From positions 1,178,001-1,242,000 of the forward strand of contig NZ_JAHUWT010000003.1 in the NCBI RefSeq assembly GCF_019218885.1: a stretch of DNA of 64,000 bases, given 5' to 3'. A program made the position numbers and the translations under genes. The notes beneath the pieces are model-generated. The model was not told the DNA's origin. It did not search any database and saw nothing but the letters and a program-made list of their open reading frames with translations. Positions 8,081 to 16,701 of the stretch are shown here, piece after piece. Positions within the stretch are counted from its first letter, which is position 1; each line of letters begins with the position of its first letter. The DNA comes from Bordetella sp. BOR01 (GTDB lineage Bacteria; Pseudomonadota; Gammaproteobacteria; Burkholderiales; Burkholderiaceae_B).

Positions 8081-8836
8081 CTAGCCCAGGAAGGTGAGCA
8101 TGCCGTTGCTCAGGTCGTACATGGATCCGACGATCTTGATCTTTCCCTGCTTTTCCAGGTCTGCCAGGATCGGGCTGTTCTTGCGTATGGCGTCGATCGT
8201 GTGCTGCACATTCGTCTTGGCGACCGCATCGACGAACTGCGGGTTTTTCGCGCTGCGCTCTCCTGAGAACTGCGTGGCGTCTACCGCGGGCTTGATGACC
8301 TTGAGCAGGCCGGTCAGGTTGCCCAGTTCGACATTGTCGATTGCGCCCGCTACCGCGCCGCAGGCGGTGTGCCCCATGACGAGCACGACTTTGGCCCCGG
8401 CTGCCGCGCAGGCGAATTCCATGCTGCCCAGTAGGTCGTTGTTCGCGATATTGCCGGCGATACGCCCATTGAAGGTTTCACCTATCCCGGTATCCAGGAT
8501 GATCTCGGCGGGCGCCCGGGAATCGATGCAGCTCAGGATAACCGCGGCGGGAAACTGCCCTGCCGCGCTGGAACGCTTCTGGGCCAGGTAATCGTGTTGT
8601 TGGGGTTTGCCGGCACGGAACCGCGCATTGCCCTGTTTCATCATGTCGATGACTTGATCCGGTGTCATCGCGTCTCGCTGGGCCTGCGTGAGCGACGCCG
8701 CTTCGGCCTCGCCCGGCACGACCGCCATGGTCGCCAGCATGGCGGCCGTACCCGCTATTGCACCTGCTTTCAACCAGGTTCGCCGGCTTTGATGCTGAGG
8801 GTGACTTGCCATGCAACAATCGTTGATCGCTTTCAT
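8081..8836 (-). CDS. Tat-exported beta-class carbonic anhydrase
   Basis: 251 aa from the ATG at 8836, chosen for its AGGGA at good spacing; the ATG at 8812 is an alternative. The N-terminus has a twin-arginine signal, SRRTWLKAG, then a hydrophobic stretch ending near GEAEAA. The enzyme interconverts CO2 and bicarbonate. Zinc ligands and the catalytic pair are visible: SCIDSRAP (Cys, Asp, Arg) and GHTACGAV (His, Cys). Most beta-carbonic anhydrases are cytosolic, so a Tat signal places this one in the periplasm as a folded, zinc-loaded protein. It appears to be a single-gene transcript ending at the hairpin at 8022-8052. Confidence 0.88.
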   Translation of the reverse strand: MKAINDCCMASHPQHQSRRTWLKAGAIAGTAAMLATMAVVPGEAEAASLTQAQRDAMTPDQVIDMMKQGNARFRAGKPQQHDYLAQKRSSAAGQFPAAVILSCIDSRAPAEIILDTGIGETFNGRIAGNIANNDLLGSMEFACAAAGAKVVLVMGHTACGAVAGAIDNVELGNLTGLLKVIKPAVDATQFSGERSAKNPQFVDAVAKTNVQHTIDAIRKNSPILADLEKQGKIKIVGSMYDLSNGMLTFLG

Positions 8837-9070
8837 GAACGTGTCCCTATATGCGGTCCGCGCAAGATAGATCAGCACCTTGCGATTATTCATTCGCGGG
8901 CCGGCCATCCATCGGCATGATCGATGGCGCACTCATTGTGGACCGATTCAAAGTTCGCGACAATTACTCGCATATTGCTTGTCATCTGCCCTGATGAATG
9001 GCATAGTTTTTCGGCACAATCAGCCTTCCCGGCTTGGTGCGATTCAGCCTACAGATACGAAAGGTGGAAC

Positions 9071-9298
9071 ATGAGATACCTTTACATCGTATTAATTGTG
9101 TTGTTCACGGCAATCGTACTTTCGTTCAAGATCCAGAATTTCGACTCGGTTACGCTGTCGCTCTGGTCTTCCACCGCCACGCTGCCGGCTTCCGTGCTGG
9201 TCATTGGCGTGTACATCCTGGGGATGTTCACGGGCGGGTTCTTGCTGAGTTTGCTGCGCCGCGCATTTCGCGGCGCAGCGGGGCGGCCCAGCCCATAG
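9071..9298 (+). CDS. LapA-domain (DUF1049) small membrane protein
   Basis: 75 aa from the ATG at 9071. It has two membrane segments (YLYIVLIVLFTAIVLSFK and LPASVLVIGVYILGMFTGGFLL) joined by a short loop with QNFDSVTLSLW, the pattern of the LapA domain, followed by a basic tail. E. coli LapA works with LapB in quality control of LpxC and lipopolysaccharide synthesis. The lapB partner is not adjacent here. The frame is open further upstream to 8924 without domain support. Confidence 0.78.
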   Translation: MRYLYIVLIVLFTAIVLSFKIQNFDSVTLSLWSSTATLPASVLVIGVYILGMFTGGFLLSLLRRAFRGAAGRPSP

Positions 9299-9343
9299 CA
9301 TTTCGAAGGCGCCGCGTGTAGGCCACCCGCTTTCCCGCCGGCT

Positions 9344-10330
9344 TCAGTCCAGGCTGATCCTGGCGTTCTCGATCAGCTTTTCATACGTGACCGACTTTGC
9401 GTCGAGCCGCTGGCGCAACTGGGCCAGCGGCCAATCCAGCGGCTCGAAGGCAAAGGTCTCGAAGCGCTTGCGTATGGCGGGGTCGGCCAGCACGGTGGTG
9501 ACGTCGGTGTAGATCTTGTCGCGCACGCCGGCGGGGATGCCCTTGGGGGCAAGCAGCGACACGATGGAATTGACGTCCAGTTCGGCCGGGCCGCCGGCTT
9601 CGGCCACGGTGGGCACATCGGGGTACTGGGCGTTGCGCCGCGGGGCGGCGATGGCCAGGTAGCGCAGCTTGCCGCTGTCGTACACGGGGCGGGTGGAAGG
9701 AATCGTGCCGAATGCCCAATCGACTTCGCCGTTGGCCACCGCGGTGTACAGCTGGCTGACTTCCTTGTAGGGCACGTGAATCATCTGGGTGCCGGTCAGC
9801 GACGCCAGCCATTCGCCGCCCAGGTGCCCTGGGCTGCCCACGAACCAGGAGCCATAGGTCAGGTTGTCGGGCTTGGTCTTGGCGGCGTTGACCAGGTCGG
9901 CCACATTCTTCCAGGGCGATTTGCTGCTGACGGCGATCATGAATGGCGTGTAGAACAGCGGCGCCACCAGGTCGAACTTTTCCAGCGTGACGTAGTGGCG
10001 CGATTTGTACAGGTGAGGCAGGGCCGATACGTGTTCGCTGTCGAGCTGCAGCAGGGCGTAGCCATCGGCGGGCAGCTTGCCCACGGCCTCCAGGGCAATG
10101 AAGCCGCCGCCGCCGGGCCGGTTCTCGATGACCACGGGCTGCTTCCACACTTTGCTCAGTTCCTGGCCCAGGATACGCAGCACCACGTCGGGGCCGCTGC
10201 CGATCGAGAAGGCGGTATACAGGGTGACGGGCTTGGCAGGGAAAGCGGGTGCCTGGGCCCAGGCGGTGCTGGCCAGGCAGCTTGCGGCCAGCGTGGCAGC
10301 CAGCAGGGTGCGGCGGGTGCGGGATGGCAT
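9344..10330 (-). CDS. Bug/TctC-family periplasmic solute receptor
   Basis: 328 aa from the ATG at 10330 (GGAGACAACC upstream). A signal peptide ends near ASTAWAQA. The mature start FPAKPVTLYTAFSIGSGPDVVLRILGQEL is the Bug motif, and RPGGGGFIALEAVGKLPADGYALL is the ligand-loop region. Bug proteins bind carboxylates with very high affinity and feed tripartite tricarboxylate transporters; their permeases are often encoded elsewhere, as here. It lies downstream of the MFS gene but behind a palindromic hairpin and its own AT-rich promoter region, so it may be transcribed separately. Confidence 0.88.
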   Translation of the reverse strand: MPSRTRRTLLAATLAASCLASTAWAQAPAFPAKPVTLYTAFSIGSGPDVVLRILGQELSKVWKQPVVIENRPGGGGFIALEAVGKLPADGYALLQLDSEHVSALPHLYKSRHYVTLEKFDLVAPLFYTPFMIAVSSKSPWKNVADLVNAAKTKPDNLTYGSWFVGSPGHLGGEWLASLTGTQMIHVPYKEVSQLYTAVANGEVDWAFGTIPSTRPVYDSGKLRYLAIAAPRRNAQYPDVPTVAEAGGPAELDVNSIVSLLAPKGIPAGVRDKIYTDVTTVLADPAIRKRFETFAFEPLDWPLAQLRQRLDAKSVTYEKLIENARISLD

Positions 10331-10479
10331 GGTTGTCTCCAGGGGCTGTTGTCGTCTTCGGCAGGGCCCGGGTCGGGCGCCGTGCATGCAGTGCCGTGAA
10401 TTCCAGCCGTACAGCCATGGCAGGCCGCCGGCGCACAACCATTATGTGCTGCCAGGTATGCCTCAAAAAATGAAATATT

Positions 10480-10494
10480 CGTATTATTTATACG
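10480..10494. promoter_or_regulatory. Operator-like inverted repeat upstream of the Bug gene
   Basis: CGTAT-N5-ATACG, a perfect inverted repeat in an AT-rich stretch, 150 nt upstream of the Bug receptor start. Its size fits a GntR-family operator. The regulator at 14581-15354 is the nearest candidate. Confidence 0.4.
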
Positions 10495-10507
10495 AGAAAT
10501 CGTATGC

Positions 10508-10537
10508 GGTGCGATGACGCGCGCGCGTCATCGCACC
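10508..10537 (-). terminator. 30-nt perfect palindrome after the MFS gene
   Basis: A self-complementary 30-mer with arms GGTGCGATGACGCGC and its exact complement lies 12 nt past the MFS stop. It can form a 13-bp stem with a 4-nt loop. No strong T run follows on the minus strand, so it may be a weak terminator or an RNA-stabilising hairpin between the MFS and Bug genes. A protein-binding palindrome is also possible. Confidence 0.5.
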
Positions 10538-10549
10538 GTCGCCGGCGGG

Positions 10550-11905
10550 TTACTCGACGTCTGCCGGTTGCGGGCCGCGCTTCAGTGCCAGGACGGCCAG
10601 GATGGAGATCAGGCACAAGCCCATCAGGTAGGCCACCAGGTAGGTGGACTTCCCGCCAGCTTGCTGGGTCAGCCAGGTGGCTATGAAGGGGGTCAGCCCG
10701 GCCACGGTCGCTCCGTTGATTTCACGGACGAAGGCGATACCGGTAAAGCGATACCGTGTCGGGAACAGGCTGGTCAGGAAGGCGCCTTGGGAGCCCGCCA
10801 CTGAACCGAATCCCAGCCCGTAGCCGATGACCATTGCCACGGTGGCCAGCATGATGTTGCGGGTATCCATCAGCCAGAACATCGGCGCCGTGTACAACAG
10901 GATGAACAGCGTACCCAGGATGTAGACCCTGGCGTAGCCCAGCCGGTCTGATACTGCGCCCATGATGGGAGTGCAGACGATGCCGGCGACGGCGGCCAGG
11001 ATCAGCACGTTCAGGGCCTGGGATTGCGGAAAGCCCAGGTTGTTCACCATATAGCTCAGCGCGAATGTATTGAGCATGTACGTGGCGGCGTTGGCCCCCG
11101 CCATCGCCAGGTAGCCGCAGATCAGCGCCTTGGGTTGCTTGCGCAGCACTTCGCCCAGCGGTAGCGAGGCGGCGCGCCGGTGCGCGTCGGCATGGCTTAC
11201 CGCCCGCGTGTATTCGGGCGTTTCTTCCAGGCGCTTGCGGATATACAGCGCGACCACGACCAGTATCGCGGACAAGAAGAAGGGAACGCGCCATGCCCAG
11301 CCGAGAATGTCTTCTTCGGGCAATTGCGCCAGCAGGCGAAAGATTCCCGAGGCAAGCAGCAGGCCCACCACCGTGGCGGACAGCACAAAGGCGGTGTAAT
11401 AGCCCTTGCGCCTGGCGGGCACGTATTCGGCGACCAGGATCAGGGCACCCGCGTATTCCGCGCCGGCGCCCAGGCCTTGCAACAGGCGCAGGATGACCAG
11501 CAGGATGGGGGCCAGTATCCCGATCTGGCTGTAGGTGGGCAGGCAGCCTATGGCGACGGTGGACAGGCCCATCAAGGCGATGGTGAACACCAGCGCCGGC
11601 TTGCGGCCTTTCTTGTCGCCGAAGTGGGAAATGATCAGGCCGCCCAGCGGGCGGGCCAGGAAGCCCACCGCCAAGGTCAAGAACGACGCCAGCGTGCCTG
11701 CCGTGGGCGACAGTTCAGGAAAGAACAGCTTGTTGAATACCAGCCCCGAGGCCACGGCGAACAGCACAAAGTCATACCATTCGATGACCGTGCCGATGAC
11801 TGCCGCCCCCAGGACTTGCCGTACTTTTTTCTGTGACACTTCGACGGGGGCGCCGGTGCCGGCCGGGGCGCCACCCGGCAGCGCGTCAGAGTCAGATATC
11901 GCCAT
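10550..11905 (-). CDS. MFS transporter, metabolite:H+ symporter type
   Basis: 451 aa with twelve predicted membrane segments. Signatures of the metabolite:H+ symporter group are visible: IGTVIEWYDFVLFAVASGLVF near the start, SHFGDKKGRKPAL in the first cytoplasmic loop, RLLQGLGAGAEYAGALILVAEY, and RFTGIAFVREINGATVAG later. Members import citrate, alpha-ketoglutarate, shikimate and similar acids. The ATG at 11905 has AGGAGACAACA ahead of it. It lies 41 nt after the acetoacetate-decarboxylase-like gene in the sugar-acid operon, so it probably brings in the pathway's substrate. Confidence 0.88.
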   Translation of the reverse strand: MAISDSDALPGGAPAGTGAPVEVSQKKVRQVLGAAVIGTVIEWYDFVLFAVASGLVFNKLFFPELSPTAGTLASFLTLAVGFLARPLGGLIISHFGDKKGRKPALVFTIALMGLSTVAIGCLPTYSQIGILAPILLVILRLLQGLGAGAEYAGALILVAEYVPARRKGYYTAFVLSATVVGLLLASGIFRLLAQLPEEDILGWAWRVPFFLSAILVVVALYIRKRLEETPEYTRAVSHADAHRRAASLPLGEVLRKQPKALICGYLAMAGANAATYMLNTFALSYMVNNLGFPQSQALNVLILAAVAGIVCTPIMGAVSDRLGYARVYILGTLFILLYTAPMFWLMDTRNIMLATVAMVIGYGLGFGSVAGSQGAFLTSLFPTRYRFTGIAFVREINGATVAGLTPFIATWLTQQAGGKSTYLVAYLMGLCLISILAVLALKRGPQPADVE

Positions 11906-11946
11906 TGTTGTCTCCTCTTGATGTTCGCTGAATTCGTTGGTTCAGA

Positions 11947-12726
11947 TCAGTTGGCCAGGTAGTCATGCAAGACTTCGCCTTGCACCAGGGTGAAGTCCGC
12001 ACGCCAATAAAAGGCGTTCAACATCTCGACCACCGGTAGCCGGTAGACGGGTGCCTGGATGTTCGGGCGCAGCTCGACGGTGCATGGGCCTTCCCAGCAT
12101 TCGTGCACGGTCACGCTGGTCAGCCGGCGAGAGGTGATCTGGCGTATCGCCGGTTTGCCGTCGATATGGTCGACAGACTTGAGATTGAAGTTGTTGCTGA
12201 AATCGATCAGTTGCGAAAGCGTGGCGAGATCGCCGCGATTCTGCTTGTAGGGCAAGGTTCCGGTGATGATGTCGATGCCGTTGCGCGACACGGTGCCGAC
12301 CCAGGCGTCGCCGCGGGCCGCCAGGCTGGGTTGCCCGAGTTTCTTGGGCTGGCCATGCACCTCGCGCCCATGCGAGACCCCCACGTCGGAACTCAGGTAA
12401 AGATAGGGGGAATAGGCACCGGCCATCCCGGCCTGCGGCAGGCGCGCGCCGAACATGACGTTGGCCTCGCCATACGGCCCCAGCCAGTCGGTGTCGTTCA
12501 TCTTGTAGATGTGGATCAACACCACGTCGCCGTCCAGTTCCAGCGGCGGAGGCAGCAGGCATGCCATTTTCTGCGGATCGGAACGATAGGCCAGCGTCAG
12601 GACTTCGACGTTGCGGAATTCAAAGGGAAACGGCGGAATCGTCGGCGCGTCGAGCGGTGTCGAGAAGCCGCCGGCGCAGATTTCTTCGATGGTGATGCGG
12701 CGTTTCGCGGCGGTGTATTGCGGCAT
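11947..12726 (-). CDS. Acetoacetate-decarboxylase-superfamily protein, probably another reaction
   Basis: 259 aa with the ADC fold. The lysine motif REVHGQPKKLGQPS has PKK at residues 127-129, so Schiff-base chemistry is likely. It differs clearly from the true decarboxylase at 1779-2558 (GQPKK in place of GFPKK, and a longer N-terminus). ADC-superfamily members outside the acetone pathway catalyse hydratase, aldolase or cyclase steps as well as decarboxylation. Its place between the 2-hydroxyacid dehydrogenase and the MFS permease suggests it acts on a keto acid made in this pathway. The GGAGACATTC before the ATG supports the start. Confidence 0.8.
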   Translation of the reverse strand: MPQYTAAKRRITIEEICAGGFSTPLDAPTIPPFPFEFRNVEVLTLAYRSDPQKMACLLPPPLELDGDVVLIHIYKMNDTDWLGPYGEANVMFGARLPQAGMAGAYSPYLYLSSDVGVSHGREVHGQPKKLGQPSLAARGDAWVGTVSRNGIDIITGTLPYKQNRGDLATLSQLIDFSNNFNLKSVDHIDGKPAIRQITSRRLTSVTVHECWEGPCTVELRPNIQAPVYRLPVVEMLNAFYWRADFTLVQGEVLHDYLAN

Positions 12727-12807
12727 GAATGTCTCCGTTGGTCCATTCCTGGGCCGGCTGATTGAAAAAAGGCGGCCCGGCGGCCATGGCTGGCCGCCGG
12801 TTGGTGT

Positions 12808-13785
12808 TCAGGGAGGTGATCCCGGTACCGGGCAGCGCGGCCCGCGCCCGGATAGCAGCCGCGCGATGTCCTCGGCGGCCAGTTCTTGCAGCCTGATGAT
12901 TGCGGCATCGGAATACCAGGCTGCGTGGGGCGTCAGGATGAGGTTCGGCGCGGTACGCAGGGGCGATGCCTGGGGCAGGGGTTCGGCCTCGAACACGTCC
13001 AGCGCGGCGCCGCCCAGCGAGCCCGACGCCAGCGCGTCGGCCAGGGCGTCTTCATCGATCAGCTTGCCCCTGGCGGTATTCACGATGACCGCGTGTTTTT
13101 TCATCGTGGCAATGCTTGCCGCATTGATGACATGCGTCGTTTCGGCCGTGGCCGGGGCGTGCAACGAAATAAGGTCGGATTGCGCAAACAGCGCTGCGCG
13201 GTCGACGGGAACCACGCCCAGCGATTCTGCCTGCGCACGGTCCAGCTGGGGATCGGCAACCAGGAACCGGAACCCGAAGGCCTTCAGCCTGGCCAGCACG
13301 CTGCTGCCAATACGGCCCAGCCCCAGAAAGCCCACGGTGATCTCGCCAAACGGCATCATCGGCCGTGCCGTGGCCACCGCGTTCCAATCGTCCGCCCGCA
13401 CCGAGGCGTCGAGTTGCGGCAGTTTTCGCAACGAGGCAAGGATCAGCGATGCGGTGTGGTCGGCGACCTCGGCGGTGCAGTAGTCGGGGATGTAGCCCAC
13501 CGAGAAATTCCGGCGCAGGGCAGCCGGCACGTCGATGTTGTCGTATCCGATGCCGTATCGAATAATGCCGGCGTTTTCCGCCATGCGGGCGATGGCGGCC
13601 TCGGTCAGCGGGGCAAACTGCACGACGACGACATTGGCGCCTTCCACTGCATCGGCCACTTCTTCGGCTGTCTTGCACTGGAAGGTGAACAAGCCGGCGC
13701 CGTGCTGCTGCGCCGCGGCGCGCTCCTGGTCGACGTTCGGAAAGGTGTAATCGGTGATGACCACGCGTGCTTGGGTGCTGCTCAT
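12808..13785 (-). CDS. D-2-hydroxyacid dehydrogenase, CtBP-like
   Basis: 325 aa. The Rossmann motif GFLGLGRIGSSVLARL is near residue 150. The family's catalytic residues appear in NTARGKL (Arg), the FEAEPL region (Glu) and LTPHAAWYSD (His). It would oxidise a D-2-hydroxy acid or reduce the 2-oxo acid with NAD(P). Two ATGs are possible, at 13791 and 13785. The one at 13785 is preferred: it forms an ATGA overlap with the SDR stop and has AAGGA at correct spacing, pointing to translational coupling. Confidence 0.87.
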   Translation of the reverse strand: MSSTQARVVITDYTFPNVDQERAAAQQHGAGLFTFQCKTAEEVADAVEGANVVVVQFAPLTEAAIARMAENAGIIRYGIGYDNIDVPAALRRNFSVGYIPDYCTAEVADHTASLILASLRKLPQLDASVRADDWNAVATARPMMPFGEITVGFLGLGRIGSSVLARLKAFGFRFLVADPQLDRAQAESLGVVPVDRAALFAQSDLISLHAPATAETTHVINAASIATMKKHAVIVNTARGKLIDEDALADALASGSLGGAALDVFEAEPLPQASPLRTAPNLILTPHAAWYSDAAIIRLQELAAEDIARLLSGRGPRCPVPGSPP

Positions 13786-14549
13786 TGCCATTCCTTCAGG
13801 ATCGGCGCGAATGCCTCGTCGCGCACGTCGATTTCAAGCTTGTCGAAGCCACGGGCCTCGGGGCTGCACAGCCAGGCGACCACTTCGGCCGTCTTGGCGG
13901 GCGGGTGCAGCTCGCCTTGCGGAATCAGGCTGACCTCGTTGATGCCGGAATGGCGAATCGAGGCCTGCATCGAGGTGTCGGTGGGCGGGATGCCCAGCGA
14001 GAACATGCGCACGCCTTGCGTGCGGTATTCGAGATCGATCGAGCGCGACACCATGACGAGGGCGGCCTTGCTGGCGCAGTAGGCGCTCCACCCTTCCATG
14101 GGCTTGTAGGCGGCGCCCGAACTCATGTTGATGAGGGCGCCCTGGCGGTCGATGAGCATGGGCAGAAATGCCCGGGCGCAGCGCATGGCCCCCCCGGCAT
14201 TGACTGCCAGCACCTGGGCCCAGCGGTCGGGATCGACGTCGGCCAGCTTGCCGATCGGCTCGATGATGCCGGCGTTGTTGACCAGCACATCGACGCCCTT
14301 GGCCAGTTCACGGCATTTTGCCGCTGCCGCCGACACGCTTTCGGTGCTGGTCACGTCGATCGGCACGACCGAAAGCCGGGCCGCGAGCGCGGCCGGGATC
14401 GCGTCCAGGTCGGGGTGCCGGGTGCCCGGCTGCACCATTGCGATGACGCGGGCTTCCAGTTCCAGCAGGCGCAGCACGACGGCTGCGCCGATGCCGCGCC
14501 CGGCTCCGGTGATTGCGACGGTCTTGCCGTCCAGTCTGGTGATATTCAA
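13782..14549 (-). CDS. Short-chain dehydrogenase (SDR), TTG start
   Basis: 255 aa. Cofactor loop TGAGRGIG near residue 15, NNAG, and catalytic SSGAAYKPMEGWSAYCASKAAL (Ser, Tyr, Lys). The frame has no ATG at the right place; TTG at 14549 is preceded by AAGGAGACTGCGA, an excellent ribosome binding site at 7-nt spacing, and starts just before the domain. In known L-fuconate and L-rhamnonate pathways an SDR oxidises the 2-keto-3-deoxy acid to the 2,4-diketo acid, which an FAH-family hydrolase then cleaves. This gene could do that step beside the enzymes at 15498 and 16702; the assignment rests on context. Confidence 0.87.
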   Translation of the reverse strand: MNITRLDGKTVAITGAGRGIGAAVVLRLLELEARVIAMVQPGTRHPDLDAIPAALAARLSVVPIDVTSTESVSAAAAKCRELAKGVDVLVNNAGIIEPIGKLADVDPDRWAQVLAVNAGGAMRCARAFLPMLIDRQGALINMSSGAAYKPMEGWSAYCASKAALVMVSRSIDLEYRTQGVRMFSLGIPPTDTSMQASIRHSGINEVSLIPQGELHPPAKTAEVVAWLCSPEARGFDKLEIDVRDEAFAPILKEWQ

Positions 14550-14580
14550 TCGCAGTCTCCTTGATGCGGGGAGGGAAGCG

Positions 14581-15354
14581 TCAACCGACGCGGCCTTGCG
14601 GTTCCGGTACGGGTACCGGCACCGGCGTCTGCCCCTGGGCGCGCAGCGCGATGGATGCGCGCGTGGACTCCAGCACGTTCTGCATGTGCTGGCGCATCGC
14701 GGCCTCGGCGGCGGCCGGGTCATTGGCCGCCAGCGCAGCCGCAATGGCGGCGTGATCGAGCAGGCTTTGCTCGATGACCTGGGGCGACTCGGAGGCAACG
14801 GTACGGAATTCCAGGCCCAGCGTGTTCAGGCTGGTGGCGGCGCGCGACAAGAAGGGGTTGGCGGCCAGCCCGTGGATGCGCTCGTGGAAGGCGATATCCA
14901 GTTTCCGGTAGGCCTGCGGGTCTTTGATGGCCTCTTGCTGCCGGGCGATCAGGTCGTGCAGGTATTGCACATCGGTGGATGTTGCCGCGCGGGCGGCGCG
15001 GAAGGCGATGCCGCCTTCGATCAATTGCCGCGCGTCGTACAGGGCGTCCACCGAGGTTTCTTCAAGCGACAGGAAGAACTGCAGCGGGCTGAGCAGGGTT
15101 TCGGCGCGCAGGTTGGACACATAGATGCCGCCGCCCTGGCGGGTGGTCAGCACGCCCAGCACGGCAAGCGCCCGGACCGCCTCGCGGATGGTCGGCCGGC
15201 TGACGCCGAACGACTGGGCCAGGTCCCGTTCGGGCGGCAGGCGGTCCCCGGACTTCAGGTTGCCGGCTTTCACCATGCCCAGTAACTGCGCGACGACTTG
15301 TTCGGAAACAGGTTCGCGCTCAAGGCTGGTGACGTTGAACGATGGGGTGGTCAT
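14581..15354 (-). CDS. GntR-family regulator, FadR/FCD subfamily
   Basis: 257 aa from the ATG at 15354. The winged helix (VVAQLLGMVKAGNLKSGDRLPPERDLAQSFGVSRPTIREAV) is followed by an all-helical FCD ligand domain (DARQLIEGGIAFRAARAA...AFHERIHGLAANPF). It lies between the divergent enolase/FAH genes and the SDR operon, starts the leftward operon, and probably controls both directions. The 143-nt divergent region has two direct copies of GGCAACTT and an AT-rich core, but no perfect palindrome. Confidence 0.88.
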   Translation of the reverse strand: MTTPSFNVTSLEREPVSEQVVAQLLGMVKAGNLKSGDRLPPERDLAQSFGVSRPTIREAVRALAVLGVLTTRQGGGIYVSNLRAETLLSPLQFFLSLEETSVDALYDARQLIEGGIAFRAARAATSTDVQYLHDLIARQQEAIKDPQAYRKLDIAFHERIHGLAANPFLSRAATSLNTLGLEFRTVASESPQVIEQSLLDHAAIAAALAANDPAAAEAAMRQHMQNVLESTRASIALRAQGQTPVPVPVPEPQGRVG

Positions 15355-15497
15355 GGCTACGTATTTCCAAAAACAGCGGACCGGGGATCTGGCCGCAAAG
15401 TGTGTAAATGTAAATTGGCCAGGCAACTTGGCAACTTGACAAATAACGGCGCAAGCCTATATCGTGGCCTCCGAATTCGTCAAGCCCCGAGGTGTAA

Positions 15498-16622
15498 ATG
15501 AAGCTGGGACGCATTGAGTGCCATGTGCTCCGATATCCCGACCCCAATGACCTGGACCGGCCCCGGATGACGGTGCTGGTTCGCGTGGAAACGGCCGACG
15601 GTGTCGTCGGATGGGGAGAAGGCATCGCCATGTGGCCCGAGGCCTGCCGTGCAACGGTTGCGGTGATCGAAGACGGCCTGGCGCCCCTGCTGCTTGCGCA
15701 AGACGACCTGTCGTGCGAGACCGCCTGGAAGGCCATGCGCGAACACGCATGGTGGTACGGCGAAGGCGGCATCGCGTCGTTTGCCTGCAGCGCCATCGAT
15801 ATGGCGCTGTGGGATATACAGGGCAAGATCGAGAACAAGCCGCTGTATGCCTTGTTCGGCCAGATGCGCGATGCGTTGCCGGCCACCGCGAGCTGCCACG
15901 TCAACAAGCAAAGCCTGTCTGCCTGTATTGACGAGGCACTGGGGTTTTTTGCGAACGGCTACCGCAGCGTCAAGCTGGGCCTGGCCAAGAAGTCGCTGTC
16001 GACGGTGGGCCATGATCCCGAAAGCAGCATTGCGTTGGTCGCCGGCATCCGCCGCGAAGCCGGACCTGGGGTAGAGATCCTGGTGGATGTGGGCAATGGG
16101 CATCGCTGGGATGCCGGCACGGCGATCGACACCGTACGCCGGATGGCGCAACACGACATCGCTTGGGTGGAAGAGCCTTTCTATCCGACCCATATCGACG
16201 ACTACCGCCAGCTCAAGGCCGCCGTGCGCGTACCGATTGCCACGGGCGAGCGCGAATGGACCGTCACGGGCTATCAGCGCCTGATCGAGACCGGCACGGT
16301 CGATGTGCTGGGCGTGGACCCCGCCCGGGCCGAAGGCGTGACGGGGTTCCGCAAGATAGATACCCTGGCCGGACAGGCCGGATTGGCGATCAATGCCCAT
16401 GCCTGGAGCACCGCCATCACGACGGCCGCCAGCCTGCACCTGTCGCTTGCCTCGCCGAATGCGCGGCTCTTCGAGTTGAAGCCGTTTCCGGTGGTTGTGC
16501 AGCAAGAGCTTGCCAGGGGGGCGATCGGCCAGCAGGCCGGCACTGTGGCGGCCACTTCGGCGCCCGGACTGGGTATCGACGTCGATGAAGACGTGGTTCG
16601 CCGGCTGCGCTATCAGGGCTGA
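15498..16622 (+). CDS. Enolase-superfamily enzyme (mandelate racemase/muconate lactonizing type)
   Basis: 374 aa. The capping domain is followed by the barrel. Metal ligands appear as Asp in VDVGNGHRW, Glu in WVEEPFYP and Glu in ATGERE. A lysine in YRSVKLGLAKK and a histidine in NAHAWSTAIT are the candidate acid/base residues. The His motif is close to that of galactarolactone cycloisomerase and sugar-acid dehydratases. GAGGTGTAA before the ATG is a good ribosome binding site. It is divergent from the GntR gene and 79 nt upstream of the FAH gene. Dehydration of an aldonate or cycloisomerisation of a sugar lactone are the likely reactions; the residues do not decide. Confidence 0.85.
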   Translation: MKLGRIECHVLRYPDPNDLDRPRMTVLVRVETADGVVGWGEGIAMWPEACRATVAVIEDGLAPLLLAQDDLSCETAWKAMREHAWWYGEGGIASFACSAIDMALWDIQGKIENKPLYALFGQMRDALPATASCHVNKQSLSACIDEALGFFANGYRSVKLGLAKKSLSTVGHDPESSIALVAGIRREAGPGVEILVDVGNGHRWDAGTAIDTVRRMAQHDIAWVEEPFYPTHIDDYRQLKAAVRVPIATGEREWTVTGYQRLIETGTVDVLGVDPARAEGVTGFRKIDTLAGQAGLAINAHAWSTAITTAASLHLSLASPNARLFELKPFPVVVQQELARGAIGQQAGTVAATSAPGLGIDVDEDVVRRLRYQG

Positions 16623-16701
16623 CGGCCTGCTTTTCCGCGCGCACAGATCTGCAACTGTCGGCGTCCCGGACGCCGCAACGTCAAGTAGAAGGTGAAATTC
16701 G

